DNA of 64,000 bases from Fragum whitleyi. Taxonomy: Eukaryota > Mollusca > Bivalvia > Cardiida > Cardiidae. Numbering within the stretch: the first letter of the stretch is position 1; each line of letters begins with the position of its first letter. Shown here in pieces: positions 32,080 through 43,619 of the stretch. Both the position numbers and the translations under genes were made by a program. The notes beneath the pieces are model-generated. The model was not told the DNA's origin. It made no database searches and saw only the letters and a list, made by a program, of their open reading frames with translations. The stretch spans positions 66,103,474 through 66,167,473 of the forward strand of contig OX411543.1 of assembly GCA_948146395.1 (NCBI GenBank), written 5' to 3'.

Positions 32080-32195
32080 AACGAGTTGACCGAGGAAAAA
32101 TCGATTGGGGAACGAGTTGACCAATTTTGGGGAACGAGTTGACCAAAAACGCCACGAGTTGACTGAGGAACGAGTTGACTGAGGAACGAGTTGAC
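32080..32195. repeat. GAACGAGTTGAC minisatellite
   Basis: Six copies of CGAGTTGAC(C/T), mostly as GGAACGAGTTGACTGA, with irregular spacing on the left and a regular 16-bp period on the right. Confidence 0.85.
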
Positions 32196-32847
32196 TGTAA
32201 GCCGACTGGCACCCCTTTTCATACACATTCATAGATACATACAGGCTTCAGACTTTCTTTTCTTTCCTGGACTCAAAGCGAACTTAATGATAGACCCCCT
32301 GCTTCTTTCATGATGGTATGAACCATTAAATATCCCCACTATTCAATAAGAGTTAAAGACACTTTTTAGAATTGATTCCATTTTATTAAACTCATGTTTA
32401 TATGCATGTTTGATGAAATAAGGCATTAAAGCTTGATTATGTGAAATTTCAACATTCTCTCTTGCAGCATTCTTTATCTTTTCAGCAATTTCAAAATCTT
32501 TAATTTACATTTTTTCTGGTATGCAGATGAAATAATTGGAACCTATTATGTCACTATTTTTTGTTGCCCACCTACATTTATCACACAGCCTTACCCAAAA
32601 TTAGAATACCCCGGTGTCAACACTTGGATCGCATATAAACCCATGACATTTCAATAAGATAATTTTTCTCTTTCCTTTTTGACTTTACATAAATTGTCTG
32701 TGTATGTCCTACACAAATATGCAAGCAGTTCAATTCCTATGGAAAAAAATATTTTCATAGCCAAATTTCTCTAGGCAATTACCATCTGTCAATTGATGAT
32801 CGCCGATGCTAGGCAGTCATTTATTTGAAATCAGTGAATTGCCAATT

Positions 32848-33009
32848 CAGTGTTCCCAAAAACTCCCAAATGGGGGTGATTTACCCCTAAGTTGAAGCTT
32901 GTACCCCCAATTTTTGCAACCAGCCTTCTTTGTGTTATACAGAGGGGGTACATGCACACTGCAAAACATGCATTCTTACCCCTAGATTGAAAAAGCAGTG
33001 GGAACACTG
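32848..33009. mobile_element. small TIR element (CAGTGTTCCCA..TGGGAACACTG)
   Basis: An 11-bp perfect inverted repeat bounds 162 bp. CAATT precedes the left end (32843-32847) and follows the right end (33010-33014), a plausible 5-bp duplication. The interior has several ACCCC(C/T)A blocks. Confidence 0.6.
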
Positions 33010-34234
33010 CAATTAGGGGTTGCAAAATCTTTGAGTAAATATTATTCAATATTTTCAGAGTCCAAAGAATTTAGAAAAAGGTACCGGAAGTTTATTTTTA
33101 GAAATCAAAGTACATGACTGTCTACAGTTCGAGTTGTTGAGAACTTCTATCATCATTTAATTTGTTTGGAGCCCCCTTTCTGTCTTTTATCTGCATTCAC
33201 TCAGACACTAGGCATTGTTATTTAGTTCCATTAATTCTTCACTCGTCCGGGCGGATGACTGACTTAGAATTTCCACTCGTCTTCCGTGATTTCTTACTCA
33301 TAAATACGAGCGGATGAGTGGATTCTTTGGACCCTGATTTTGGGTGATTTAAGATTGTTCTGAATAATCATTTTATCATTTTGAGAAAAAATAGATTCGT
33401 CCCATGACTTTCGTAACTATTTTTGCTTTACAGTCAAACCTGCCCGGTAAAACCGGCCCCAAAACGGTCAAACCGGCCTCAATATTGATTTTCCATCGGT
33501 CAAACCAGCCCCAATAAAGACAATAAAGGGACAACCTTTCCAGACCTGATTTACTCTACTCTATTTAGTGCAACATTTTCTGACACTATAATGATCCTCC
33601 AATTTTATCTCTTTAACAGTAGATATTTACAAGAAATCCGACAGCCTTTTATAACGAAAATAGCATTTCCTTGAAAAAAAAATCGACTAAGAAATAGAGC
33701 TGCTTCTATTCTTACCTAATCTAGACTTGTACGGGTTTTCTAGTACCCTGGTGATTATTCATACCCCTTAATCATTAAAAAGACCTTAGATAAAGTTGAA
33801 CTTGTAAACAGTTCCTGTTTTTTATCGATTACTCAGACTGTTCTGACAAATGACAACTGTTCGCCATCACAAAATGCGCCATCTACACTCTAAAAAGGGA
33901 GGCAACTGTTGAAGGCGAAATATTTTGGTTTATCGCACGGATTCGAAACAACAACAACAACAACAAAAGACCCCAAAAATAACCCAACCATCACGGACTG
34001 TATTAATAGTGAACGTGCAGATCGAACTGTGGAACAGCAGCACGAACTTCCCCAAAATGTCTGTATCTGTATCTGTATGTGTACGTTGTAGAATCCTTAA
34101 AATACTTTTACACAACGAAATATCTAAAATAAACTCAAATCTACCCAAAATCTGCCCAAATCTTTCCGAAAACTACATATCATGTTTATCAATATTGTAG
34201 TTACGAGGTTTAACAATGAATCAAACAATTTCAT
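33010..34234. other. intergenic, small repeats only
   Basis: It contains an inverted ACTCGTC..GATGAGTGGA patch (33240-33325), three GGTCAAACCGGCC-like phrases starting CAGTCAAACCTGCC (33432-33515, possibly one end of a DNA transposon) and a (CAA)n run at 33947-33966. No gene is supported. Confidence 0.4.
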
Positions 34235-34345
34235 GGGCGTAACTAGGATGTTGAAATCAATACGCAGTCAGTCTAAAGCGACAAACATAGGATATATTAT
34301 AGGATAAAGGTGACATGTAGACTGTGTCAAAAAATGAATGATTCA
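34235..34345 (-). mobile_element. fragment of GGGCGTAAC MITE
   Basis: GGGCGTAACTAGGATGTTGA, then TACGC..CAGTC and AGGATAAAGGTGACATG match the inverse of the right part of the element at 43620-43895. The palindromic centre is missing. Confidence 0.55.
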
Positions 34346-34498
34346 TTGATGAAACAAGAAATTTTAAGCGACATAATTGTAGATTTGCCACCGCGTCTGA
34401 AACAAAACTAGATGAATCCTAAAGCTTCCACATATTTAATGTTTCGGGGTATAAATTCGAAAGAAGAGATAGAAATAAACATGGTGGTAGCAAAGTTT

Positions 34499-34520
34499 TT
34501 TTTTTTTTTTTTTTTTTTTG
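34499..34520. repeat. poly(T) tract
   Basis: An uninterrupted run of about 22 T. No retroelement body was recognised beside it. Confidence 0.9.
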
Positions 34521-34866
34521 TAAGAAGTGAACTCTCTTCTCGAAGGTGTCAATGATCCATACTACACTGCCGCGGAATCTCTTTCATCTGACCCTAACCG
34601 GATGCGCTTATCGATATTGCCCATGTCCTAAAACAATAGCCGCTAATCACACACATGCATGTGTCATAAAGACAAACTTCTATAACACGTGCCAAATTTT
34701 AATTGATCTGACCGTGACGATGCACACGCCACTGATTGATTGCTTTCATCTGGACACAACTTTTACCCATTCATTAGGCATAAAGTGTGAAGTTTCATTT
34801 GACACAAATCTTTTAATGCCTTATCAGTCATAGATTTAATCAAGCTTTTGATAGAGTATTTCATTT

Positions 34867-35110
34867 AGAACAGAACAGAACATAACAGAACATATCCTTT
34901 ATTAAGTCCAAGTACAACGTGGTACAATACGGACAATAAATACATAATAAAATATATAACAGTACAATAAGAACTTCCGGTAAATCTTACAAAAAGATCA
35001 CAGAGATTTGAGAATGACAAATTTTTTGGAATAATTGTGATCGAGGGATAGAAATAAGGAATTAATAAGTCTTTACAGATTATGAGATAATTGATATTTT
35101 TCGATGCCAT
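34867..35110 (-). mobile_element. non-LTR retrotransposon 3' end fragment
   Basis: On the minus strand the segment ends AATAAAGGATATGTTCTG followed by a short (TGTTC)n-type tail. This is typical of a LINE 3' terminus with a simple-repeat tail. No coding sequence is retained. Confidence 0.4.
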
Positions 35111-35136
35111 TGGATGCTACATATCTAAGGATAGAT

Positions 35137-35600
35137 AGATAGATTTTATTCGGTAAAAGATGTTGACAATACATGATAAAATGTAATAATACATATCGAT
35201 AAAAAATATATATCACAGTATGTTACATAAATCATGTCTGCCACCACCAAACCTGGGTTAACGCAAAAAAGAGATATTGATCTCTTATTTCCATTGCGGA
35301 CCCCTGCTTGGATGTGGCTGACATAGAGAGGCATAATGCTGAATATGACAAAATTATCACAGTTTAACTGAGCGTTACTTAAAAATTGCAATATATCACA
35401 GGTTGTACAAATTGTTATCACAAGGACTCAAGAAGATGTTTGTGGACACTTTTTTTAAACATAGCAATAGAATTTGCATTTTTAATTGTCGTTGGTAAGC
35501 GGTTCCAAAGGCAGCAGCCCATGTAAGAAAATGATTTCCTTCCATGGGTCCCAGCCCTTGGAACGGCAAAGCAACCGTTCCTGGAAGGTCAAAGCATCAC
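35137..35600 (-). pseudogene. LINE 3' end: C-terminus of reverse transcriptase ORF plus 3'UTR
   Basis: The minus-strand frame ending at TGA 35418-35420 encodes VPRAGTHGRKSFSYMGCCLW then NRLPTTIKNANSIAMFKKSV, which is the conserved C-terminal tail found after the RT domain in many LINE ORF2 proteins (family pattern ..F.....LWN.LP..I....S...FK). The following ~270 bp 3'UTR ends AATAAAATCTATCTATCTAT, a tetranucleotide tail. It is heavily 5'-truncated: the RT catalytic domain is absent. Confidence 0.65.
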
Positions 35601-36015
35601 AATCGCAGCTCAAATAGCGTAGTTGAACTGTAGTTTTGACATTTTGGCTTTCAGTCACATAATCATGATCTTCTTAATTGATGTGTGGATTCCATTTTTT
35701 TCTGAATAGCATCGAGATTTTTTCAACATTGTACATAGTGTAGCCTTTGTATATTTACAATCTTCATGTGCCATGGCGGCTGTTTCCCCTTTCTTTTCCA
35801 GCCTTGTTCGAAATGAAAAAAAAAAACAAGGCTGTGAATATGGGGAGCTTGACATGCAATAATAATGAAAATGAGTAATTGTAACAAATAAAGAAAAGAT
35901 TTACGCAATATTTTATAATCAATAGAGAAACTATATGAAATGGAGGCAATTGATCTAGATCTTTTAGTAAAAATAATAGTCAAAATAATGATAGAAAAAA
36001 TCTAGATCTTATCAA

Positions 36016-36213
36016 AGGCGTAACTCCCATTTCGCAATATACGCGAGTGTTTAAATGAAATAAATCCTCTTTCGAAAAATGTCGTCGGTGAATGATCATA
36101 ACATCAAAACTACAAGCTGTAGTTACGATGTTTGACCACCCACCAACGTTCAAATCATGGCAAGGCAGCGGACGGGAGGCATTCATATTTTGTCAAATTC
36201 CTCATGATATAAG
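36016..36213 (+). mobile_element. GGGCGTAAC MITE, copy with degraded ends
   Basis: AGGCGTAACTCCCATTTCGC, then GAATGATCATAACATC, a shortened palindromic centre (ACTACAAGCTGTAGTTACGA) and GGCAGCGGACGGGAGGCATT. It matches the order of motifs in 43620-43895. Confidence 0.65.
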
Positions 36214-36529
36214 ATTCCATTTCAGTGGCGATAATTTTTTTTTTTCATACTCATACTTTTAATAAGCTATAAACATCTACAGTGTTTCTAGCACAAAGCA
36301 ATACAATGAGAGAACATTTTAACAAAGATCGTGATCATTCAATTCTGTTAATTAATACCTGACAAAAAACATAGAGTTAAGAGAATAAATGATCGTACCT
36401 ATAACAATATTTTTTCAGTAAAGAAAATTTAACGAATAAAATTCAATTCTATTCAAGCAAGACAGTATTCATTGTCTACGCGGATTAAGCATTTATATAT
36501 TCATAAAAAAATATACATCATCAATTTAA

Positions 36530-37295
36530 GGTGGCAATGGACAGCAACCTTCTGACTCTATAAACCGGAAGTGGGTTTTCGTGTATTTTACGGCTCTTTT
36601 TGCGTGTTCTTTAAAAAGTCCGGTTTTCGTAAGATTCTATTTATGGAAATCACGTAGGATAATGATGGTAAAACTTCACAATTTAGCTTCTTTTCAAAAT
36701 TTGATATTAATTGAATGACTGGATCATTAATTTAAACAATAAAAATGCGTCAAAACCGTCATTTGTTCAGGGGGAACACTGAAAAATAACGAAAAACTTT
36801 CTTATTTGCATGGAAAGGTATGCTGAATTTTTTACCAAATAAAGGAAAAATATGGATAAAAAACATATCGGAAAATAAGAAACATTCATTGGGTAATTTC
36901 TTCATAAAAATAGGTTTTTGTGGCATTTTCACCTAGTAAAATTACGAAAATTAGTGCATTTTTAACTTTTGAAAGCAAATTGTGCAAATGCAAGTGATCA
37001 AAGAGAAATTTTCTTGTCAATAACCATTGTGTACATGTATAAGGTCTATCAAAATGTATGTGTTTTATAGCAATAATCTAGTACAGAGTTTATACTAGAC
37101 CTAAAACGAATATAACCTTTTTCCTGAAAAATGGTCTATACCACTCAAGGGCAGATAACTCTAGCATGAAAACGAGCGTGGAAAGGTACCTTCAAATTTT
37201 GATATAATGACTACACAATGTTTATCTACAACTTATGTGACCAAGAAAAAAATTCATTGGGCGGAAAAAAATGACGCCATGTGTCCATTGCTACC
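36530..37295. mobile_element. TTAA-flanked TIR element (GGTGGCAATGGACA)
   Basis: TTAA (36526-36529) precedes GGTGGCAATGGACA. The other end reads TGTCCATTGCTACC followed by TTAA (37296-37299). The 766-bp interior is AT-rich without a transposase frame. TTAA duplication is shared by piggyBac and Kolobok; the GG start is more Kolobok-like, but this assignment is inference. Confidence 0.75.
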
Positions 37296-37349
37296 TTAAC
37301 ATCTATTGGGAAATATTTCGACTTTTGTCTGCAAAATAAATAAACTTGG

Positions 37350-37670
37350 CTAACTTAATGATACTTTTTTTGAAGTCATTTGGAACAGACTTTGAAATTT
37401 ATGCAGTGATGGCCAGTGACAATAAAAGGGTTTCAAATACTTTCTTCTGATGTCTGAGAATTTCGGACAAACTAATACAAAATGATATTCACTTTCTACC
37501 ATGTTCATTTGACAGTTATTGCATATACGGTTTTCATGATTAATATTATCATATCGGCCCTTTTCAATAAATAAATTGTGCGAAGAAGTTCTTATTTTTG
37601 CGAGAGCTATCTTATATTTGATATCATACTGATGTTCTAGGTAGGGTTCTAATTTAAATGAGGCCCACAT
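37350..37670 (-). pseudogene. LINE ORF2 C-terminal zinc-knuckle fragment
   Basis: A 106-residue frame. KYKIALAKIRTSSHNLFIEK, GRYDNI, then ICNNCQMNMVESEYHFVLVC is the Cys/His-rich C-terminal module (C-x2-C..H-x4-C) common after the RT domain in molluscan LINEs, with 'FxLxCPxxxxxRxKY' following. No RT domain is adjacent, so it is a truncated relic from a lineage different from the one at 39409-41592. Confidence 0.75.
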
Positions 37671-38461
37671 GATTTTTCAATTCTGAGCCGCGTTCATTTA
37701 GTAGATCGATCCTCCGTGTCTTAAACAAGCTTTCAATACTAATAGTTCTTCGTCAAAATTTGAAAAAATGGCCGGGATAATTTTTAATCAAATATAAGTT
37801 AGGCCAACTGCATATCTGAAACGCAGCGTTTGCTTCAGCGGAAAATGGAAGCCGCAAAAATCGAAAATGTACTCCGAACCATTTTTTTTATTTTGCTTTA
37901 TGTTTGAAAACCTAAACACTTTCTATGTAACATACATAATTTTCAACTTTCTGTATGAATGACGTAAAATTTGAAAAAAAAGAAAAAAATAAGTTTACAA
38001 AGGAAGAATATTTGCGCTAAACCACGGACACGTGTTATAGAGCCCCTCGATTAAATTGCGCAACTCGAGCGTCTATATAAGACAGTCCCTTGACCATCCA
38101 AAGATTCTAGGTTACAATCTTTATAAACAAATATATTATTTGAAGAGACAAAAAACTAATACTAAATAGCTAAAAGATCTATCGTCGATGGCAACTTCGT
38201 TCAATAAGTCAGACGAAATAGTCTAATCTCGGGAAGCTTATAAAAGAGGCGATTGATCATTAACGGGAAACATTCGAATAAATAATATTTAATTTTCTTT
38301 TTATCTTAAATTTAAATGAACGGTTGATTTTGAACCAGTTTTTATTGCCATCTCGCATAGCGATCTGACTCTTTTTGCCTACCAGTAATGCGCATGCGCG
38401 GGACATTCCCTATATAAACAATAACAATCAACTCTCCTATACGAAGGGAAAGGGCTTTATC

Positions 38462-38578
38462 ATTGTTCACTGTTTGAGCCAGCCCGGGAATCGAACCCAT
38501 GCGATCGACCTTCGGTTGTTTAGAAATCTGGTGCTAATCGGGCTGACAATGCGGTTAAACATTGCATTACAAGTGCAA
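38462..38578 (-). mobile_element. tRNA-like SINE head
   Basis: On the minus strand an A-box-like segment (AGCCCGATTAGCACC) is followed by a consensus-like B box (GGGTTCGATTCCCGG). No acceptor-stem pairing is evident, and the sequence abuts another element, so a SINE relic is more likely than a tRNA gene. Confidence 0.45.
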
Positions 38579-39115
38579 GGGCGCAACCGTTCCAATACTG
38601 ACGCAATTTACGCAAGTGCGAAAATGAAAAAAAAAATCCTCTCAAGTTCGAAAAATATCGTTGATGAATGATAATAACATCTTAACTACAGCTTATTAAC
38701 CCTTTGCCGTTTAATACCTGCTTTTTACGTGCCTGTGATTTTATAATTGAGAAAATATTGTGAAAAAAGAAGAAATTGCTTCTGACAAGCAATTTCTTCT
38801 TTTTTCCACACTTTTTTCTACCCTACTGGATGGTGTGGTTTTTTTTTAATAAAATCAACTTTAAATTTTCGTCTGCAAAACCTTTGTATTTGGACAAGTC
38901 CAAAATTATGTAAAACAGGAAAGGGATAAAGCTGTAGTTACGATGTTTTGATTTTTCACTAACGCTCAAAGCATAAAAAAGGTCGGGAGCAGACGAATGC
39001 ATTCATTTGTCCCAGTTCTCATTTCACCTTTAGGCCTATCTTACCCGATATTCCTTCCGGTGGTCCGGTCGCCCGCTGCCGGAAAGCGAATAAATTTCAA
39101 AATCCTAGTAACGCC
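38579..39115 (+). mobile_element. GGGCGTAAC MITE split by a piggyBac-like MITE
   Basis: The left half GGGCGCAACCGTTCC..ACGCAATTTACGCAAG..GAATGATAATAACATC stops at CTACAGCTTATTAA (38699). The right half resumes at AGCTGTAGTTACGATGTTTT (38930) and runs to CCTAGTAACGCC. The intact copy at 43620-43895 reads CAGCTTATTAAAGCTGTAG across the same point, so the insertion site is the central TTAA of this MITE. Confidence 0.8.
38700..38925 (+). mobile_element. TTAA-flanked MITE (piggyBac-like ends), copy 2
   Basis: Begins CCCTTTGCCGTTTAAT after TTAA (38696-38699) and ends ACAGGAAAGGG before ATAA (a one-base change from TTAA). It contains the hairpin GAAGAAATTGCTTCTGACAAGC..TTTCTTC and is the inverse of 11765-11985, sharing GTAAAAAGCAGG/CCTGCTTTTTAC and GGACAAGTCCAAAAT. 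Confidence 0.85.
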
Positions 39116-39408
39116 TTTGATGTGTGTATGTATACAGGAGAAGTAGCTGTCATCGCCATTATTGACCGTCACTGGAATTACTTTAACCTTTATCTCACTG
39201 AATTTAAAGTTTTGTTCGTACGATTTCATATTCAGTTTTGGATTTTGCAACCTGTCAGGCTATATGGCCACAGTCACTTTTTTACTACTTGATTTATTAA
39301 GTGATGAATGAATAGCCTATTTATGATTTCATGGAGATATGGATTTGAAAACCTCAACACATTGTATGAATACGCGAAGCTGAACCCTACCAGGGACTCT
39401 TGATAAAC

Positions 39409-41592
39409 GTTTTTTAGGATAACAAACGAGACAAATTATACAGAAAAATCAAAAATTCTAATAACAAATGCAAGTCAGACCATGACCGGTGGACCAAATT
39501 CAAAAAAATAAAATCACATATAAAATCCAAAATTAAACAGTCATGTGACTCTTACTTAGAAAACATACTTAACTTAACAAAAGAAGGTGGCACAGAAACC
39601 CAGAGTAATTTCTCTTCTAAAACCCTCTTTACATTAATAAAAATTCGAAACAGGACTCACAGAGTGTTTCACCTTTCAAAGACCAGCAGACAGGCAGACT
39701 CAGAAGTAACAACACTGACATAGCAAACATACTCAACAGTCGGTTTCAATCTGTTTTTTCTCCAGCATCACCACTTTCACTTAAACAGATCTGTTTGCAG
39801 AAACTAAGACAATTGGACCCAAGAAAATATTGCAGATATCCTCAAATTAACAACATTAAAATTGAAAAAAAACTGGTGTTCTCAAGCTTCTTGCTAACTA
39901 AATGCCAATAAAGCTGCTGGCCCTGACAATCTAAGGCCCATTATCCTCAAAGAGCTGAGAGAAGAGATAGCAGAGATTATTACAGTACTTTTCCAAAAGT
40001 CGCTGAACTCTGGTACCATCCCCTCAGACTGGTCAAAAGCAAATGTCTGCCCCGTTTATAAAAAAGGTGATACTAGTGACCCGGCTAACTACCGGCCAAT
40101 CTCTTTAACATGCATCCTGTGCAAACCCCTAGAGCATATTGTTGCATCACATCTCACAAACCATTTTACAACACATGATCTACTTTACAATCTACAATAT
40201 GGCTTTAGAGAAAAAAAGATCCTGCGAAACACAGCTCATTGAACTAACTGACTATATTGTAAATAACCTCTCCTCAGGAAAACAAACTGACCTCATACTC
40301 TTAGATTTCTCTAAAGCATTCGATAAAGTGAATCATCTAAAACTTCTACACACTCTCCAAGAACATGGTGTCTGCCCCCAAATAGTAACATGGATACGCT
40401 CTTTTCTCCTTGGCCGCAAACAGACAATTGTTGTAGATGGCGACTGCTCCTCGGAAGTACCCGTTACATCAGGGGTACCCCAAGGCTCGGTCTTGGGTCC
40501 TCTCTGCTTTTTGCTCTACATAAATGAACTACCATAATCAGCATCAGTCCTACAGTCTCAAGTTAGATTATTTGCAGACGATACGGCAGTATACCTGACC
40601 ATTAACTCCAAGTTGGACCCCCAAACACTCCAACATGATCTTGACAACATGGTGAACTGGGAGAAACATATGGACATGGAGTTTAACCCATCCAAATGTC
40701 AAGTAATCCACATTACCAAAAACAAAACAATAATTAAACACCGATATTTACTCCATGGCCAAATCCTAGGGTCAGTCTCAAATGCAAAATATCTGGGCTT
40801 AGACATAACCTCTGACCCGAACTTTAATACCCATATATCGAGAATAACAGCTAGTGCAAATAGATCCCTCTGCTTTGTTAAGAGAAATGTAACAACCAAA
40901 AATAAGAAGGTCAGAGAACTAGCCTATAAATCCATGATCAGGCCACAAGTTGAATATGCCTCATGTGTATGGAGCCCATACACAAAATCAAACATCTCAA
41001 AGATCGAGATGGTGCAAAAAAGGGCAGCACGATGGGTTATGAATGATTACTCCCCCCTCTCTAGTGTTTCGGTCATGCAGGATCATCTGGGTTGGCGTAC
41101 CCTCGAACATCGTAGACTAGACAGCAGGCTAATAATGTTCTATAAGATATATCACAACCTAGTTGCAATAAACCTCCCACCCTATGTTCAAGTCCCTTAT
41201 AGATTCACTAGACATATGCATCCTTTATCAATAAGACAATTACATGTACCAACTGATTATCATAAATTTTCTTTTTCCCCACACAGCATTGTACTATGGA
41301 ACAAACTTCCTAGTCACATTGCTACCCTGCCTGATCTTGAAAATTTCAAGCAAGCAGTGGTGAAAATGCAGTATTAGTCTGACTGTCAATGTTTTTACCT
41401 TTTTATCTTTTACCCTCATCTCACCACTAACATTTTAACCTGTCTTGAAATCTTTTATCAGTTTCCCTTTCCCTGACATTCTCCGCCAGGCTTCACTTTT
41501 ACAACCTTTTTACTAACAATCTGACGTGCACTTATGCCCTGCCTTTAACACTCGCAAGAGTGGTCGGCAGTATACAGAGATAGATAGATAGG
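39409..41592 (+). pseudogene. non-LTR retrotransposon (jockey/CR1-like) reverse transcriptase, inactivated
   Basis: A 5'-truncated LINE ORF2. Order seen: basic N-terminal linker (KRDKLYRKIKNSNNKC, 39420 on), ANKAAGPDNLRPIILKEL (~39900), [20 protein letters not shown] (~40080), [25 protein letters not shown] (RT motif A), [20 protein letters not shown] (motif B, ~40470), a stop after NELP (~40536), then FADDTAVY (motif C, ~40571), the thumb and the C-terminal WNKLP..F tail, ending at a stop near 41377. At least three stops or frameshifts (near 39720, 39800-39900 and 40536) break the frame, and the endonuclease domain is missing. The 3'UTR ends with AGATAGATAGATAGGA (41578-41592). Confidence 0.9.
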
Positions 41593-42285
41593 ATATGTGA
41601 TCCTACATCAGAGTGATTGGGTTTTTAGTTTCGTACCCCCACGGAAACAACAAATATTCTCTTCATATCTTAATGTTCAAAGCACAAAATATGAAAATAT
41701 AAAGATGAATCTATATTAAGATCATTTTTCATGGGACAACTTTTCTGTGGAAGCAAAATCACTATCACGGTACTTAAATTAGTTTCCGAATTGACAAATT
41801 CAATTTTCAAGTTCAATCAATCAGAATGCTCTAATTTTGATAGAAGGCAAAACTATGATTGAATCATTCATAATTTAGAAGACAGAACACAGTGTAAGTT
41901 AAGATAAGGCTGTAAATCTGTGTAAGCTGATCTTAATCTATGCTTTTCTGCAGTGGCGGATCCAGAGGGGGTTCGGGGGGGGGGTCAAACGAACTCCCCC
42001 TCAGTGAAGCCTAATTATTTCATCATTTTGAATTTTTAATTAATCCTTCTTCGACTATTCGCTACATATTCCGGCGCGGCTTTTGTGAAAATAGCTTTGA
42101 CAGACGGTTTAGACTAAGATCAGCCTGCACAGTTATGCAGTCTGACCTAGGCATATACTGCTTGTCTAATATTTGATTTTTGTGGAAAATTCTTGAGGCA
42201 ACATTGTTAATATGTCAAAATAAGGGAAATTGTTTTAACAATTGTATATTCAGCAGAATATGGGTTAAAATTGTGTAACACTGGC
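41593..42285. other. intergenic, TE-end fragments
   Basis: CAGTGGCGGATCCAGAGGGG (41952) resembles the end of a DNA transposon widespread in invertebrates, followed by a G-run and a CCCCCTC mirror. A relic of the second TTAA-MITE family (AGATCAGCCTGCACAGTTATG) lies at about 42110-42260. No gene. Confidence 0.35.
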
Positions 42286-42518
42286 AAATCCTCTTTCAAA
42301 AATGTTGATGAATGATCAAAGCATCCAAACTACAGCTTATTCAAGCTGTAGTTAAGATTTTTCGATTATCCACCAACGCTGAAATTATAAAAAAGGGGGG
42401 GGGGCAGACGGAGGACATCGATTTTTTGTCCCATTCCACATATCACCTTTGAGATCCTGTATATTCTATGTTGATCGCCGTCTGAGTGCGTATAAACTCC
42501 AAAATCCTAGTTACGCCT
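42286..42518 (+). mobile_element. GGGCGTAAC MITE, copy
   Basis: GTTGATGAATGATCAAAGCA, the palindromic centre CTACAGCTTATTCAAGCTGTAG, GGCAGACGGAGGACAT, then GAGTGCGTATAAACTCC and CCTAGTTACGCC. The left terminus is replaced. Confidence 0.75.
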
Positions 42519-42763
42519 ATGACTAGGAAAGCGAACCCCCAAGTTTTTACGTTCAAACCCCGGCTTAACAGAATTACTGTATCCGCCGCAGATTCTGCCA
42601 AAGCTTTTTGTACAGCCATTCGAAACATCACTCGGCCATTTCCGCAAACTGCAACAGACCTCGGATGTATGTTAGGCGGATGGGTATGTAACGAAATCGT
42701 GCATTTTGTTAGGCGGAAACAGTGTAAGAAAAACTAGGACTGTAGATTTATACCTTTTTCAGT

Positions 42764-42840
42764 AAATAACGGCTGAAAAATCTTAATTTTTGAGAATGAC
42801 AAATCACTCTCAAAAATTAAGATTTTTTCAGCCGTTATTT
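42764..42840. repeat. near-perfect 77-bp hairpin
   Basis: The left arm AAATAACGGCTGAAAAATC..TTTGAGAATG is the inverse of the right arm CACTCTCAAA..GATTTTTTCAGCCGTTATTT. About 34 bp per arm are separated by a few bases. Likely a foldback MITE. Confidence 0.9.
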
Positions 42841-43090
42841 TAAGAATCTAAAGATATTTAAATTAGGATACGATGGTTTCACGTCAGTTACTTAAACGAG
42901 TAGCGTTGGCGACGTCAAATGTTTTCACTCACAGTTTTGAGGGCTAACGCCGTTTTAACTAACGTCATCGAGTTTTTCCAAGGTTTTCCCGTTATTTTTA
43001 AAAATAGTCCGTTTATGTACATCCGAGGTTGATCGTGAAATTTGCCGAGTGGGTTTCCGAATGTTGTACTGAATGACTGAACATTTGCTG

Positions 43091-43430
43091 CATCTCTGCA
43101 ACCTAAGCTACAAAGTTCGACTACTGCATCTAGGTTTACCATCTGTGAAGGACAGACGCCAACGATCCGACATACATGTAATTCAAGTCTACATGATTCT
43201 TTGTGAATACGACAAAACAGCAAACAATAATGTTCTACAATTAGCAAATTACCAAAGAACCAGAGGAAACAGCTTTAACTGCTATTTAAACGACAATCAA
43301 GCACCGTACAAAGAAAATAGTTTTGGCATAAGAGTAGTAGACTCTTGGAACAAACTCCCGAATCAGTTTATTTCGTCACCTTACATTAATACCTTTAAAC
43401 AATTTAAACAAACAGTGGAAAAGTCGACCC
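43091..43430 (+). pseudogene. LINE ORF2 C-terminal fragment
   Basis: LSYKVRLLHLGLPSVKDRRQ, RSDIHVIQVYMIL, RTRGNS, then NSFGIRVVDSWNKLPNQFIS and NTFKQF form the conserved tail downstream of RT in Rex/CR1-type LINEs. There is no RT domain upstream. It ends in a C-run and A-run (43428-43457) that could mark the insertion's 3' boundary. Confidence 0.7.
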
Positions 43431-43619
43431 CCCCCCCCCCCCCAAAAAAAAAAAAAAGTTCAAAAACCTTCGGCCGTTTCTGGGCTTACCCTTACTTTAT
43501 TGTGTAGTAAATGGTCCATTACAAATTTATTTAGATTTTAGATTGGCAATATTCATGGATGGCGTTTCGGTACATATAATACATACTCGGGAAAAAATCA
43601 GGCGGTGCGTTTTCACCAA

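Noticed and set aside
33909..34200. three overlapping frames with poly-Gln or poly-Thr
   Set aside because: Created by the (CAA)n microsatellite; no domain or conservation visible.
38462..38560. possible functional tRNA gene on the minus strand
   Set aside because: A good B box, but no pairing acceptor stem and no convincing anticodon arm.
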